Below, one piece after another: positions 18,036-28,504 of a stretch of 64,000 bases of DNA. The notes below the pieces were generated by a model. The model had not been told where the DNA came from and made no database searches. It saw only the letters and a list, made by a program, of their open reading frames with translations. This DNA is from Pseudomonas sp. R4-35-07 (lineage in GTDB: Bacteria > Pseudomonadota > Gammaproteobacteria > Pseudomonadales > Pseudomonadaceae): assembly GCF_003852235.1 (NCBI RefSeq), contig NZ_CP027732.1, positions 868,001-932,000 on the forward strand. The letters run 5' to 3'. The first letter of the stretch is position 1, and the number at the start of each line of letters is the position of its first letter. A program made the translations under genes and the position numbers.

Positions 18036-19574
18036 ATGAATCTGCTCAAATCGTTGGCTGCCGTCAGCTCTATCACGATGATCTCCCGGGTTTTGGGGTT
18101 TGTGCGTGACACCCTGCTGGCGCGCATTTTTGGCGCCAGTATGGCCACGGACGCCTTCTTTATTGCCTTTAAATTGCCCAACCTGCTGCGCAGAATCTTC
18201 GCCGAAGGCGCATTCTCCCAGGCCTTCGTGCCGATCCTGGCCGAATACAAGACTCAGCAGGGCGAGGAGGCAACCCGCACGTTCATTGCTTACGTTTCGG
18301 GCCTGCTGACCCTGGTGCTGATGCTGGTGACCCTGGTCGGCATACTCGCCGCGCCCTGGGTGATCTGGGCCACGGCGCCGGGCTTTGCCAACACCCCGGA
18401 AAAGTTCGCGCTGACCACCGACCTGCTGCGCGTGACCTTTCCTTATATAGTGCTGATCTCGCTGTCATCCCTCGCCGGGGCGATCCTCAATACCTGGAAC
18501 CGTTTCTCGGTGCCGGCCTTCGTGCCGACGCTGCTCAACGTCAGCATGATTATCTTCGCGCTGTTCCTCACGCCGTACTTCGACCCACCGGTGATGGCCC
18601 TCGGCTGGGCAGTCCTGGCCGGCGGCCTGGCGCAATTGCTCTACCAACTGCCGCATCTGAAAAAAATCGGCATGCTCGTGCTGCCGCGCCTGAACCTCAA
18701 GGACACCGGCGTCTGGCGCGTGATGCGCAATATGTTGCCAGCAATCCTCGGGGTGTCGGTCAGTCAGATTTCCCTGATCATCAATACGGCGTTCGCTTCG
18801 CTGCTGGTGTCCGGTTCGGTGTCGTGGATGTACTACGCCGACCGCCTGATGGAATTGCCGTCCGGCGTACTCGGGGTGGCCTTGGGGACAATTCTGCTGC
18901 CGACCCTGGCGCGCACCTACGCAAGCAAGGACCGCCAGGAGTATTCGCGCATTCTCGACTGGGGCCTGCGCCTGTGCTTCCTGCTGGTGCTGCCATGCGC
19001 CTTGGCCTTGGGAATCCTGGCTGAGCCCTTGACGGTCTCGCTGTTTCAATACGGCCAGTTCGACGCCCATGACGCCTTGATGACCCAGCACGCGCTGGTG
19101 GCTTACTCCGTCGGCTTGCTCGGTATTATCGTGATCAAGGTGCTGGCGCCGGGCTTCTATGCCCAGCAAAATATCCGCACGCCGGTAAAGATCGCGATTT
19201 TCACGCTGATCGTCACGCAACTGCTCAACCTGGTATTTATCGGCCCGCTGGCCCATGCCGGCTTGGCGTTGGCAATCAGTGCCGGTGCGTGCATCAATGC
19301 CGGCCTGCTGTTTTATCAACTGCGCAAACAACAGATGTACCAGCCGCAGCCAGGCTGGGGAGTGTTCACCCTCAAGCTGCTCGTGGCGGTCGCCGCGATG
19401 TCCGCCGTGTTGCTGGGCCTGATGCATGTCATGCCGGCCTGGGACCAGGGCCATATGCTGGAGCGCTTCATGCGCCTTGGCGTGCTGGTGGTGGCGGGCG
19501 TGGTGGTGTACTTCGGAATGTTGCTGCTGCAGGGTTTCCGCCTGCGCGATTTCAATCGCAAGTCCCTGGGGTAG
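18036..19574 (+). CDS. murJ: Lipid II flippase MurJ (MviN)
   Basis: Inner-membrane MOP-superfamily flippase that moves the peptidoglycan precursor lipid II across the membrane. 512 residues with about 14 hydrophobic segments. It starts [20 protein letters not shown], then the conserved [15 protein letters not shown] and a basic [16 protein letters not shown] loop with the essential arginines. Followed by ribF with a gap of about 120 nt, the usual pseudomonad order. Confidence 0.97.
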   Translation: MNLLKSLAAVSSITMISRVLGFVRDTLLARIFGASMATDAFFIAFKLPNLLRRIFAEGAFSQAFVPILAEYKTQQGEEATRTFIAYVSGLLTLVLMLVTLVGILAAPWVIWATAPGFANTPEKFALTTDLLRVTFPYIVLISLSSLAGAILNTWNRFSVPAFVPTLLNVSMIIFALFLTPYFDPPVMALGWAVLAGGLAQLLYQLPHLKKIGMLVLPRLNLKDTGVWRVMRNMLPAILGVSVSQISLIINTAFASLLVSGSVSWMYYADRLMELPSGVLGVALGTILLPTLARTYASKDRQEYSRILDWGLRLCFLLVLPCALALGILAEPLTVSLFQYGQFDAHDALMTQHALVAYSVGLLGIIVIKVLAPGFYAQQNIRTPVKIAIFTLIVTQLLNLVFIGPLAHAGLALAISAGACINAGLLFYQLRKQQMYQPQPGWGVFTLKLLVAVAAMSAVLLGLMHVMPAWDQGHMLERFMRLGVLVVAGVVVYFGMLLLQGFRLRDFNRKSLG

Positions 19575-19693
19575 AGAGTTTGTCGCGATAAAACGGCTGT
19601 TTTATCGAATCGATCCATTTGGCCTGTGCTGTTGCCTGTCGTCCGGGGCCGGGTGTGGTTATAATCGACCACTTTATGAGCAAGAAGCGCGTT

Positions 19694-20632
19694 ATGCAGC
19701 TGGTTCGAGGTCTCCACAACCTGCGCCCCGAGCATCGGGGCTGCGTCGCCACTATTGGCAACTTTGACGGTGTTCACCGTGGCCACCAGGCTATCCTGGC
19801 CAGGCTGCGCGAGCGTGCGGTCGAGTTGGGCGTGCCCAGCTGCGTGGTGATTTTCGAGCCGCAGCCGCGGGAATATTTCACTCCCGAGACCGCGCCGGCC
19901 CGTCTGGCCCGCCTGCGGGACAAGCTGCAACTGCTGGCTGAAGAAGGCGTCGACCGCGTGCTCTGCCTGGCCTTCAACCAGCGTTTGCAAAGCCTGAGCG
20001 CTGCCGAGTTCGTCGACCGCATCCTCGTCGATGGCCTGGGCGTGCAGCATTTGGAAGTCGGCGACGACTTCCGTTTTGGTTGCGACCGCGTCGGAGATTT
20101 CGATTTCCTGCAACACGCCGGCGTCAACCAGGGGTTTACCGTCGAAGCCGCGCAAACCGTCGAACTGGACGGCCTGCGCGTGAGCAGTACCCAGGTGCGT
20201 AACGCCCTGGCCGCTGCCGACTTCGCCTTGGCCGAGCGTTTGCTCGGTCGCCCGTTCCGCATCGCCGGGCGGGTATTGCACGGCCAGAAGCTGGCGCGCC
20301 AACTGGGCACGCCAACCGCCAACGTGCAACTCAAGCGCCGTCGTGTGCCACTCACCGGGGTTTACCTGGTGAGCGTCGACATCGATGGCCAATCGTGGCC
20401 GGGAGTCGCCAACATAGGCGTCAGGCCCACGGTTGCAGGTGATGGCAAGGCCCACCTGGAAGTTCACCTTCTGGATTTTGCCGGTGATTTATACGACCGG
20501 CGTTTAACGGTGGTTTTCCACCAGAAGCTGCGTGAAGAGCAGCGTTTCGCCTCCCTTGAGGCGTTGAAAACGGCGATCAATGCGGATGTCGCCGCCGCCC
20601 GTGCACTAGCCGCACCTAGCGCCCATCGCTAA
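19694..20632 (+). CDS. ribF: Bifunctional riboflavin kinase / FAD synthetase
   Basis: Makes FMN and FAD from riboflavin. 312 residues with start MQLVRGLHNLRP at 19694; the upstream in-frame extension has no family similarity. The N-terminal adenylyltransferase domain has ATIGNFDGVHRGHQAIL and the C-terminal flavokinase domain has GTPTANVQLKRRRVPLTGVY. It is 14 nt from ileS, so the pair is co-transcribed. A TATAAT box at 19660-19665 may be part of its own promoter, but no matching -35 was found. Confidence 0.96.
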   Translation: MQLVRGLHNLRPEHRGCVATIGNFDGVHRGHQAILARLRERAVELGVPSCVVIFEPQPREYFTPETAPARLARLRDKLQLLAEEGVDRVLCLAFNQRLQSLSAAEFVDRILVDGLGVQHLEVGDDFRFGCDRVGDFDFLQHAGVNQGFTVEAAQTVELDGLRVSSTQVRNALAAADFALAERLLGRPFRIAGRVLHGQKLARQLGTPTANVQLKRRRVPLTGVYLVSVDIDGQSWPGVANIGVRPTVAGDGKAHLEVHLLDFAGDLYDRRLTVVFHQKLREEQRFASLEALKTAINADVAAARALAAPSAHR

Positions 20633-20646
20633 CCGAAGAGCCTTAA

Positions 20647-23478
20647 ATGACCGACTATAAAGCCACGCTAAACCTTCCGGACACCGCCTTCCCAATGAAG
20701 GCCGGCCTGCCACAGCGCGAACCGCAGATCCTGCAGCGCTGGGACAGTATTGGCCTGTACGGAAAGTTGCGCGAAATTGGCAAGGATCGTCCGAAATTCG
20801 TCCTGCACGACGGCCCTCCTTATGCCAACGGCACGATTCACATCGGTCATGCGCTGAACAAGATTCTCAAGGACATGATCCTGCGTTCGAAAACCCTGTC
20901 GGGCTTCGACGCACCGTATGTCCCGGGTTGGGACTGCCACGGCCTGCCGATCGAGCACAAAGTCGAAGTGACCTACGGCAAGAACCTGGGCGCGGATAAA
21001 ACCCGTGAACTGTGCCGTGCCTACGCCACCGAGCAGATCGAAGGGCAGAAGTCCGAGTTCATCCGTCTGGGTGTGCTGGCCGAGTGGGACAACCCGTACA
21101 AAACCATGAACTTCAAGAACGAGGCCGGTGAAATCCGCGCCTTGGCCGAAATCGTCAAGGGCGGCTTCGTGTTCAAGGGCCTCAAGCCCGTGAACTGGTG
21201 CTTCGACTGCGGCTCGGCCCTGGCCGAGGCGGAAGTCGAGTACGAGGAAAAGAAATCCTCGACCATCGACGTGGCCTTCCCGATCGCCGACGACGCCAAG
21301 CTGGCCGAGGCCTTTGGCCTGGCATCGCTGGCCAAGCCTGCTGCCATCGTGATCTGGACCACCACGCCATGGACCATCCCCGCCAACCAGGCACTGAACG
21401 TGCACCCGGAGTTCACCTACGCGCTGGTCGATGTTGGCGATCGCCTGTTGGTGCTGGCTGAAGAAATGGTCGAGTCGTGCCTGGCGCGCTACGAGCTGCA
21501 AGGTTCGGTGATCGCCACTACCACCGGCTCCGCGCTGGAATTGATCAACTTCCGTCATCCGTTCTATGACCGCCTGTCGCCGGTATATATGGCTGACTAC
21601 GTCGAGCTGGGTTCGGGCACGGGCATCGTTCACTGCTCGCCTGCCTATGGCGTGGACGACTTCGTGACCTGCAAGAAGTACGGCATGGTCAACGACGACA
21701 TCATCAACCCGGTACAGAGCAACGGCGTGTATGTGCCGTCGCTGGAATTCTTCGGCGGGCAGTTCGTCTTCAAGGCCGACCAGCCGATCATCGACAAGCT
21801 GCGTGAAGTCGGCGCGCTGATGCAGGCCGACACCATCAAGCACAGCTACATGCACTGCTGGCGCCACAAGACCCCGTTGATCTACCGCGCCACCGCGCAG
21901 TGGTTTATCGGCATGGACAAAGAGCCGGCCAGCGGCGAAACCCTGCGCATACGCTCGCTCAAAGCCATCGAAGACACTCAGTTCGTCCCGGCCTGGGGCC
22001 AGGCGCGCCTGCACTCGATGATCGCCAACCGTCCGGACTGGTGCATCTCCCGCCAGCGTAACTGGGGCGTGCCGATCCCGTTCTTCCTGAACAAGGAAAG
22101 CGGCGAACTGCACCCGCGCACCGTCGAACTGATGGAAGAAGTGGCCCAGCGCATTGAACAGGAAGGCATCGAAGCCTGGTTCAAGCTGGACGCCGCCGAG
22201 CTGCTGGGCGATGAAGCGCCGCAGTACGACAAGATCAGCGACACCCTCGACGTGTGGTTCGACTCTGGTACCACCCACTGGCACGTATTGCGCGGCTCGC
22301 ACCCGATGGGCCACGACAGCGGCCCGCGTGCCGACCTCTACCTGGAAGGTTCCGACCAGCACCGTGGCTGGTTCCACTCGTCGCTGCTGACCGGCTGCGC
22401 CATCGACGGCCATGCGCCGTACCGAGAACTGCTGACCCACGGCTTCACCGTCGACGAAAACGGTCGCAAGATGTCCAAGTCGCTGAAGAACGTGATCGAG
22501 CCGAAAAAGATCAACGACACCCTGGGCGCCGACATCATGCGCCTGTGGGTAGCGTCGACCGATTACTCGGGCGAAATCGCCGTGTCGGACCAGATCCTGG
22601 CCCGCAGCGCCGATGCCTACCGTCGCATCCGTAATACCGCACGCTTCCTGCTGTCGAACCTGACCGGCTTCAACCCGGCCACCGACCTGCTGCCGGCCGA
22701 AGACATGCTCGCCCTCGACCGTTGGGCCGTGGACCGTACCCTGTTGTTGCAACGCGAGTTGCAGGAGCATTACGGCGAGTACCGCTTCTGGAACGTCTAT
22801 TCGAAGATCCACAACTTCTGCGTGCAGGAGCTGGGTGGGTTCTACCTCGACATCATCAAGGACCGCCAGTACACCACCGGCGCCAACAGCAAGGCGCGCC
22901 GCTCGGCGCAGACCGCGCTCTACCATATCAGCGAAGCGCTGGTGCGCTGGATCGCACCGATCCTGGCGTTCACCGCCGACGAACTGTGGGAATACCTGCC
23001 GGGCGAGCGTAACGAGTCCGTCATGCTCAATACCTGGTACGAAGGCCTGACCGAACTGCCGGCCGACTTCGAACTGGGTCGCGCGTACTGGGAAGGCGTG
23101 ATGGCCGTGAAGGTTGCGGTGAACAAGGAGCTGGAAGTGCAGCGCGCGGCCAAGGCCGTGGGGGGCAACCTGCAAGCCGAAGTCACCCTGTTTGCCGAGG
23201 ACGGCCTGACCGCCGACCTGGCCAAGCTGAGCAACGAACTGCGCTTTGTGTTGATCACCTCCACCGCCAGCCTGGCGCCATTCGCCCAGGCTCCGGCAGA
23301 CGCCGTGGCGACTGATGTACCGGGCCTGAAGCTCAAAGTGGTCAAGTCAGCGTTCCCTAAATGCGCGCGTTGCTGGCACTGCCGTGAAGATGTCGGTGTG
23401 AACCCGGAGCATCCGGAAATATGCGGTCGTTGCGTGGATAACATCAGCGGTGACGGCGAGGTTCGCCACTATGCCTAG
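20647..23478 (+). CDS. ileS: Isoleucyl-tRNA synthetase
   Basis: Charges tRNA-Ile. 943 residues, normal for the eubacterial type. It has the class I signatures HIGH in [18 protein letters not shown] (near 60) and KMSKS in [10 protein letters not shown] (near 605), with the CP1 editing domain (about 200-400) between. A C-terminal zinc ribbon KCARCWHC ... CGRCVDN is intact. This is the IleS1-like housekeeping form. The lspA gene overlaps its last 8 nt. Confidence 0.98.
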   Translation: MTDYKATLNLPDTAFPMKAGLPQREPQILQRWDSIGLYGKLREIGKDRPKFVLHDGPPYANGTIHIGHALNKILKDMILRSKTLSGFDAPYVPGWDCHGLPIEHKVEVTYGKNLGADKTRELCRAYATEQIEGQKSEFIRLGVLAEWDNPYKTMNFKNEAGEIRALAEIVKGGFVFKGLKPVNWCFDCGSALAEAEVEYEEKKSSTIDVAFPIADDAKLAEAFGLASLAKPAAIVIWTTTPWTIPANQALNVHPEFTYALVDVGDRLLVLAEEMVESCLARYELQGSVIATTTGSALELINFRHPFYDRLSPVYMADYVELGSGTGIVHCSPAYGVDDFVTCKKYGMVNDDIINPVQSNGVYVPSLEFFGGQFVFKADQPIIDKLREVGALMQADTIKHSYMHCWRHKTPLIYRATAQWFIGMDKEPASGETLRIRSLKAIEDTQFVPAWGQARLHSMIANRPDWCISRQRNWGVPIPFFLNKESGELHPRTVELMEEVAQRIEQEGIEAWFKLDAAELLGDEAPQYDKISDTLDVWFDSGTTHWHVLRGSHPMGHDSGPRADLYLEGSDQHRGWFHSSLLTGCAIDGHAPYRELLTHGFTVDENGRKMSKSLKNVIEPKKINDTLGADIMRLWVASTDYSGEIAVSDQILARSADAYRRIRNTARFLLSNLTGFNPATDLLPAEDMLALDRWAVDRTLLLQRELQEHYGEYRFWNVYSKIHNFCVQELGGFYLDIIKDRQYTTGANSKARRSAQTALYHISEALVRWIAPILAFTADELWEYLPGERNESVMLNTWYEGLTELPADFELGRAYWEGVMAVKVAVNKELEVQRAAKAVGGNLQAEVTLFAEDGLTADLAKLSNELRFVLITSTASLAPFAQAPADAVATDVPGLKLKVVKSAFPKCARCWHCREDVGVNPEHPEICGRCVDNISGDGEVRHYA

Positions 23479-23995
23479 TAAAAGCATGCCTGACGCCAGT
23501 CGTTTCGGACGTCTTGGCTGGCTCGTACTGAGCGTGCTGGTCCTGGTCATCGACCAGGTCAGCAAGGCTCATTTCGAAGGCACCCTGGAAATGTTCCAGC
23601 AAATCGTGGTGATCCCGGATTACTTCAGCTGGACCCTGGCCTACAACACTGGCGCGGCCTTCAGCTTCCTCGCCGATGGCGGCGGCTGGCAGCGCTGGCT
23701 GTTCGCACTGATCGCCGTGGTGGTCAGTGCAGTGCTGGTGGTCTGGCTCAAGCGCCTGGGCCGTGATGACACCTGGTTGGCCATTGCCCTTGCCCTGGTG
23801 CTGGGCGGCGCGCTGGGCAACCTGTACGACCGCATTGCCCTGGGCCATGTGATCGACTTCATCCTGGTGCACTGGCAGAACCGCCATTATTTCCCGGCGT
23901 TCAACTTCGCCGACAGTGCCATCACCGTTGGTGCAATCATGCTGGCGCTGGATATGTTCAAGAGCAAGAAAACCGGAGAGACCGTCAATGACTGA
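23471..23995 (+). CDS. lspA: Prolipoprotein signal peptidase (signal peptidase II)
   Basis: Inner-membrane aspartyl protease that removes lipoprotein signal peptides. 174 residues with four transmembrane segments and both catalytic-Asp motifs: [11 protein letters not shown] plus [15 protein letters not shown], then [15 protein letters not shown] chose the ATG at 23471, overlapping the end of ileS (ATGCCTAG), as usual for this pair. Its stop overlaps fkpB by 8 nt. Confidence 0.96.
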   Translation: MPSKSMPDASRFGRLGWLVLSVLVLVIDQVSKAHFEGTLEMFQQIVVIPDYFSWTLAYNTGAAFSFLADGGGWQRWLFALIAVVVSAVLVVWLKRLGRDDTWLAIALALVLGGALGNLYDRIALGHVIDFILVHWQNRHYFPAFNFADSAITVGAIMLALDMFKSKKTGETVND

Positions 23996-24440
23996 TCAGG
24001 TATTGGCTGAGCAACGCATCGGCCAGAACACGGAAGTCACTTTGCACTTTGCATTGCGCTTGGAGAATGGCGACACGGTCGACAGCACTTTCGATAAAGC
24101 CCCGGCGACCTTCAAGGTCGGCGATGGCAACCTGTTGCCGGGGTTTGAAACGGCGCTGTTCGGATTCAAGGCTGGCGATAAGCGCAACCTGCAGATCCCG
24201 CCGGAAAATGCCTTTGGCCAGCCCAACCCGCAAAACGTGCAGATCATCCCGCGTTCGCAGTTCGAAGGCATGGACCTGTCGGAAGGCCTGCTGGTGATCT
24301 TCAATGATGCGGCGAATACGGAATTGCCCGGCGTGGTCAAAGCCTTCGATGACGCGCAAGTGACCATCGACTTCAACCATCCGTTGGCCGGAAAGACACT
24401 GACCTTCGACGTCGAGATTATCCACGTCAAGGCGCTGTAA
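23988..24440 (+). CDS. fkpB: FKBP-type peptidyl-prolyl isomerase FkpB (SlpA-like)
   Basis: A 150-residue ribosome-associated-type prolyl isomerase/chaperone. It has the FKBP opening VTLHFALRLENGDTVDSTFD and the IF insertion (AFGQPNPQNVQIIPRSQF), and lacks the His-rich tail seen in the SlyD copy in this window. It is coupled to lspA by overlap. In P. aeruginosa it is followed directly by ispH (from memory). Here a REPIN is inserted between them. Confidence 0.92.
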   Translation: MTDQVLAEQRIGQNTEVTLHFALRLENGDTVDSTFDKAPATFKVGDGNLLPGFETALFGFKAGDKRNLQIPPENAFGQPNPQNVQIIPRSQFEGMDLSEGLLVIFNDAANTELPGVVKAFDDAQVTIDFNHPLAGKTLTFDVEIIHVKAL

Positions 24441-24457
24441 CTGACCGTACACGGTCT

Positions 24458-24570
24458 AAAATGTGGGAGGGGGCTTGCTCCCGATAGCGGTGTATCAGCT
24501 AAGTATGTGCAGATTGATATACCGTTATCGGGAGCAAGTCGAGTCGTCGCACCGCCCCTCCCACCTTTGA
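24458..24570. repeat. REPIN 4 (hybrid, interrupted right arm)
   Basis: The left arm is a standard GTGGGAGGGGGCTTGCTCCC element. The right arm reads GGGAGCAAG, then about 14 unrelated bases (TCGAGTCGTCGCAC), then CGCCCCTCCCAC, so its hairpin is broken. It lies between fkpB and ispH, genes that are adjacent in related species. Confidence 0.85.
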
Positions 24571-24635
24571 TCTCCATTGTCGGTTGAGTCGGCGTTAAAC
24601 TCGACTCAATGTGGCTGCAAGACACGAGGCACAGC

Positions 24636-25583
24636 ATGCAAATCAAACTCGCCAACCCCCGTGGCTTCTGCGCCGGCGTGGACCGGGCGATCGAAATCGT
24701 CAACCGCGCCCTGGAAGTCTTCGGCCCGCCGATTTATGTGCGGCATGAAGTTGTTCACAACAAGTTCGTGGTCGAAGACCTGCGTGCTCGCGGCGCCATC
24801 TTCGTCGAAGAGCTCGACCAGGTGCCCGATGATGTCATCGTTATCTTCAGTGCCCACGGCGTGTCCCAGGCCGTACGCACCGAAGCGGCCGGCCGTGGCC
24901 TGAAAGTGTTCGACGCCACTTGCCCGCTGGTGACCAAGGTGCACATCGAAGTGGCACGCTACAGCCGTGATGGCCGTGAATGCATCCTGATCGGCCACGC
25001 CGGCCATCCGGAAGTCGAAGGCACCATGGGCCAGTATGACGCTAGTAATGGCGGCGCGATCTACCTGGTAGAAGACGAAAAAGACGTTGCCAGTTTGCAG
25101 GTGCAAAACCCGGAACGCTTGGCCTTCGTCACCCAGACCACCTTGTCCATGGACGATACCAGCCGCGTTATCGACGCCCTGCGCACGCGATTCCCGGCCA
25201 TCGGCGGCCCGCGCAAGGACGACATCTGCTACGCCACGCAAAACCGCCAGGATGCAGTCAAGCAGCTGGCCGATGAGTGTGATGTGGTGCTGGTGGTCGG
25301 TAGCCCCAACAGCTCCAACTCCAATCGTTTGCGCGAGTTGGCTGAGCGCATGGCGACGCCGGCGTACCTGATCGACGGCGCCGAGGACATGCAGCGTAGC
25401 TGGTTCGACGGCGTAGAGCGCATCGGCATTACGGCGGGGGCCTCGGCCCCGGAAGTTCTGGTGCGCGGCGTGATCCAGCAATTGCACGCCTGGGGTGCCA
25501 CCGGCGCCGACGAGCTGGCGGGCCGGGAAGAAAACATTACGTTTTCAATGCCCAAGGAATTACGGGTTCGCTCGCTGCTCTGA
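24636..25583 (+). CDS. ispH: 4-hydroxy-3-methylbut-2-enyl diphosphate reductase
   Basis: Last enzyme of the MEP isoprenoid pathway, making IPP and DMAPP with a [4Fe-4S] cluster. 315 residues with start [20 protein letters not shown]. The three cluster cysteines are seen in [10 protein letters not shown] (Cys12), [10 protein letters not shown] (near 96) and [11 protein letters not shown] (near 196). The usual [10 protein letters not shown] motif is present. It is separated from fkpB by REPIN 4, so it may need its own promoter. Confidence 0.97.
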   Translation: MQIKLANPRGFCAGVDRAIEIVNRALEVFGPPIYVRHEVVHNKFVVEDLRARGAIFVEELDQVPDDVIVIFSAHGVSQAVRTEAAGRGLKVFDATCPLVTKVHIEVARYSRDGRECILIGHAGHPEVEGTMGQYDASNGGAIYLVEDEKDVASLQVQNPERLAFVTQTTLSMDDTSRVIDALRTRFPAIGGPRKDDICYATQNRQDAVKQLADECDVVLVVGSPNSSNSNRLRELAERMATPAYLIDGAEDMQRSWFDGVERIGITAGASAPEVLVRGVIQQLHAWGATGADELAGREENITFSMPKELRVRSLL

Positions 25584-25599
25584 ACCCCTGGCGGCTGGG

Positions 25600-26118
25600 T
25601 TAACCTCGGCATAGCGCCTGCTCGGTCTTGTCACTGCGCAGGCTGATACGCCCGCTGGGAGCGAGCACGACCTGATACAGGCTCTGGGCCTGTTGTGTGT
25701 CGCACACATGCACGGTGCCGGCACGAAATCCCCCGCCCGCAAACACCGGTTCCCCCAAGCCGCTGAAACGCACCTGGCTGCTGACCGGGCCATTGCCGGC
25801 AACCGGTACTTGCCCGCTGTCCTGTCGCTCCAGTAGCACCGGATTCTCGTCGTCCAGGTGGCCGCGCCCACTGATATCCAGGATCACCCGCCATCCTTGG
25901 CTCCAGTCTTCATCCCGCGCATGGATCACCACCGCACGATTGCGTGCAATCGCCTCGGTGCGCGCGTAACGCAGCCCGTCGGCCAGTGCCTGGGCCACGC
26001 TTTGTCGCTGCTGCGATTCCAGCAAACCTTTGAAGTTGGGTATGGCCAGCTGCGCCAGAACACCCGTCACGATCAATCCCAGCAGTAATTCGATCAGGGT
26101 GAAACCTCGTTGTGTCAT
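25600..26118 (-). CDS. fimT: Type IV minor pseudopilin, GspH/FimT family
   Basis: A 172-residue prepilin-like protein with a short leader and class III cleavage site (MTQRG/FTLIELLLGL) and a long N-terminal hydrophobic helix. The C-terminal GspH-type domain carries a cysteine pair (VHVCDTQQ, EQALCRG). It would prime pilus assembly together with PilVWXE. It is transcribed opposite to pilV, across a 189-nt gap. Only one FimT/FimU-type gene is present, whereas P. aeruginosa has two. Confidence 0.88.
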   Translation of the reverse strand: MTQRGFTLIELLLGLIVTGVLAQLAIPNFKGLLESQQRQSVAQALADGLRYARTEAIARNRAVVIHARDEDWSQGWRVILDISGRGHLDDENPVLLERQDSGQVPVAGNGPVSSQVRFSGLGEPVFAGGGFRAGTVHVCDTQQAQSLYQVVLAPSGRISLRSDKTEQALCRG

Positions 26119-26307
26119 GTGTGCTCCCTCCGTGGATGCGACTGATCGTCAAGTGGCAGGCATAGGTATAGCGCTTGGTCCCTGGTGCTGAATGATGGCC
26201 TTTACGTCCAATATATTTCCCTTTGTTCCGGTAGCGGCAGCGGCCGAAAACCGACGCTAGGCTTGGGGCACACAGCAGGTTTTTCCTGTTTTCCTAAGGC
26301 CTTCGAC

Positions 26308-26790
26308 ATGGATGACGACGGTATGCCTTTCTGCCGGAATACATTTTCTCTACGCGCTTTTTATCGGCTCCAATCCGGCATGACGCTGATCGAGGTGCTG
26401 GTCGCGGTGCTGGTTCTGGCGCTCGGACTGCTGGGGGCCGCGGCGATCCAGCTCAACGCGCTCAAGACCACCGACAGCGCAAGGATGACCAGCCAAGCCA
26501 GTTTTATTGCCTATGACATGCTCGACCGTATTCGCGCCAACGCCGCTGTCGATTACTCCCAGGCTCGCACCGGCAGCACCTCGGCTACCAGCGTGCGTGA
26601 CCTGGACCTGCGTGACTTCGAGGCCAATATCACTGGTTTTGCCGGCAAGGACGCCAAGGGTGCGATAGCGGCCAGCGGCGATGAGGTCACTGTCAGCATC
26701 AGTTGGGAGGATGTCAGGAGCAGACTGGGTGAGCGGCAAACCTTCACCCTGACCAGTCGGATCGCCAATGGGCAAGGGCGGTTGCAATGA
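26308..26790 (+). CDS. pilV: Type IV pilus minor pilin PilV
   Basis: About 160 residues. A long leader precedes the prepilin signature (QSGMTLIEVLVAVLVLALGL). The residue after the conserved Gly is Met, and Glu5 is kept. The start was set at the ATG at 26308 (AAGG about 9 nt upstream); the ATG at 26323 is also possible. Its stop overlaps pilW by 4 nt. It forms part of the minor-pilin priming complex and depends on PilD for cleavage. Confidence 0.87.
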   Translation: MDDDGMPFCRNTFSLRAFYRLQSGMTLIEVLVAVLVLALGLLGAAAIQLNALKTTDSARMTSQASFIAYDMLDRIRANAAVDYSQARTGSTSATSVRDLDLRDFEANITGFAGKDAKGAIAASGDEVTVSISWEDVRSRLGERQTFTLTSRIANGQGRLQ

Positions 26791-27494
26791 TCCGCCCTGC
26801 GCGAGGTTTCGGGCTGGTGGAGTTGCTGCTGGCGCTGGCCGTCGGGCTGGTGGTAGTGCTCGGGGCGAGCCAGGTGCTGATCGGTTCGCGGTTGACCCAG
26901 GCCAGCCAGCAGGCCGCCATGGTGCTGCAGGACGATGCGCGGTTCGTCCTGAGCAAGCTGACCCAGGATATTCGCCAGGCGGGCATGCTGGGGTGTCTGG
27001 CCACGGCTTTTATCGACAACGCCCCGGCGGCCTTTGATCGGCCGATTGGCTGGGAAGTGTCGGCAAGCGCAAAGTCACTGACACTGGTGACCGCCAATGC
27101 CGGCGACAGTGCAGGCAAGCCTGACTGGACGGTGGTGTCCGACTGCAAGGAGGCCGCTCAGGCCTTCACCGGGGCGCCGTCTGGGATTGCGCCCGGGCAG
27201 ATTCGTTTCGCCATACGCGAGCTCACCTACACCTATGAGACGGGCCAGTTGAAGATCAGTACCCCGTCGGCACCGGCCAAAGCCGTACTGATGGATAACG
27301 TACGGGCCTTCGAGATCAGTTTTGGTGTGGCGGCCAGGCCTGAATCGACCGGCGTGGTGCGTTACGACAGCCACCCGGCCGACGCATCGTTGATACGCAG
27401 CGTGCGCATCCTCATGACCCTGCAAGACCCCACCGGGCGAGTGAAAGACCAGGCCTACGCCGTCGTGGCGGCACTGCGCAACCGGCTGGAGTAG
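26787..27494 (+). CDS. pilW: Type IV pilus minor pilin PilW family
   Basis: A 235-residue prepilin with signature ARGFGLVELLLALAVGLVVV, cleaved after the Gly, followed by the PilW-type domain. It is coupled to pilV by ATGA overlap and followed by pilX after 4 nt. Its role is in pilus priming. Shorter than P. aeruginosa PilW (about 270 residues, from memory). Confidence 0.86.
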   Translation: MIRPARGFGLVELLLALAVGLVVVLGASQVLIGSRLTQASQQAAMVLQDDARFVLSKLTQDIRQAGMLGCLATAFIDNAPAAFDRPIGWEVSASAKSLTLVTANAGDSAGKPDWTVVSDCKEAAQAFTGAPSGIAPGQIRFAIRELTYTYETGQLKISTPSAPAKAVLMDNVRAFEISFGVAARPESTGVVRYDSHPADASLIRSVRILMTLQDPTGRVKDQAYAVVAALRNRLE

Positions 27495-27498
27495 GGCG

Positions 27499-28029
27499 AT
27501 GACGATGATGCGGTGTAGCCAAGTGCGGCAGGCGGGGATGGTATTGCTGATCAGCCTGGTATTTCTGCTGTTGTTGTCACTGGTGGGGTTGTCGTCGATG
27601 CAGGGCGCGCTCGCTCAGCAGAAGGCGGCTAATAGCCTCTGGCAGCGTAATCAATCGTTCCAGACGGCTGAAAGTGGCCTGCGGCTGGGAGAGTCGGCGG
27701 TGCGCAGGGGCGGGCAGGTGATGCCGGTTTGCCAGTCGATCATCAGTTGCGCGCCGCCCGACGAAGCTTCATCGGTGGTGGGCGCCGGACATAATCCGGT
27801 CTCGGCGGTGACGTGGGTGACGTTCAAGGACGGGGTGTATGGCGTTCAATCCCTGGGCGTGGGTTCGGGCCAGGCACATTTGCCGCCGTATGCCGCAGGC
27901 GCGCTCTTTCGGGTGACGGCCGTCGGGCTTGGTGGCCGATCGCGCACCGTGCTGGAGACTGTGTATGCGCGGGTGGAGGAGGGCGACGGCGAACGGTTTC
28001 GGCGAGTCTTATGGCGGCAACTTCAATAA
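27499..28029 (+). CDS. pilX: Type IV pilus minor pilin PilX family
   Basis: A 176-residue PilX-type protein. A PilX_N-like region RQAGMVLLISLVFLLLLSLV is followed by the N-terminal helix with FQTAESGLRLGE, which is characteristic of PilX. The cleavage Gly is followed by Met. Three alternative ATGs lie within the first four codons. In P. aeruginosa the next gene is the large tip adhesin pilY1, but here pilE follows directly. Confidence 0.85.
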   Translation: MTMMRCSQVRQAGMVLLISLVFLLLLSLVGLSSMQGALAQQKAANSLWQRNQSFQTAESGLRLGESAVRRGGQVMPVCQSIISCAPPDEASSVVGAGHNPVSAVTWVTFKDGVYGVQSLGVGSGQAHLPPYAAGALFRVTAVGLGGRSRTVLETVYARVEEGDGERFRRVLWRQLQ

Positions 28030-28040
28030 GGAGCAATCGA

Positions 28041-28442
28041 ATGGGCATGGATAGCCAGGGCTTTACCCTGATCGAATTATTGATCGCCGTGGCGATCATT
28101 GCGTTGCTGGGCGGGATCGCTTACCCCGCCTATACCGTCCAGGTGAAAAAGGTCTACCGGGTGCAGATCGTCGCGCTGCTGGCCGAGCAAGCTCAGTACC
28201 TGGAGCGTTTTTACACGCGCAACGGCACTTATATTGATGCAAGCGGCGTCAGTACAGGCAACGATCACTATAGAATCAGCGCAGTCTTGAACCCTCAGGA
28301 TTTTGCCTTGCTGGCCACGCCTGCCACGGGCTCTGTCATGGCGGACGACGCCTGTGGCCGGTTCAGCTTGACCAGCACCGGCATGCGGAGCAATCCGGGA
28401 GCGCCGCCAGAGATGTCGCTCAAGGCATGCTGGGGGCAGTGA
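28041..28442 (+). CDS. pilE: Type IV pilus minor pilin PilE
   Basis: A 133-residue prepilin with signature DSQGFTLIELLIAVAIIALL. It has a PilE/ComP-type C-terminal domain with a disulfide pair (DDACGRFSL ... LKACWGQ). AAGGAGC lies 6-12 nt before the ATG. Its stop overlaps an in-frame ATG of the thiO reading frame (TGATG), so the next gene may be translationally coupled. Confidence 0.88.
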   Translation: MGMDSQGFTLIELLIAVAIIALLGGIAYPAYTVQVKKVYRVQIVALLAEQAQYLERFYTRNGTYIDASGVSTGNDHYRISAVLNPQDFALLATPATGSVMADDACGRFSLTSTGMRSNPGAPPEMSLKACWGQ

Positions 28443-28504
28443 TGAGAGTACTGGATGAATGGGCGCCGGGCGCGCTTTTCCCTTTTTATCGGCTGGATCA
28501 AATG

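Noticed and set aside
20668..23175. 835-aa open frame antisense to ileS
   Set aside because: Same codon-bias shadow; the sense strand encodes a full isoleucyl-tRNA synthetase with all motifs.
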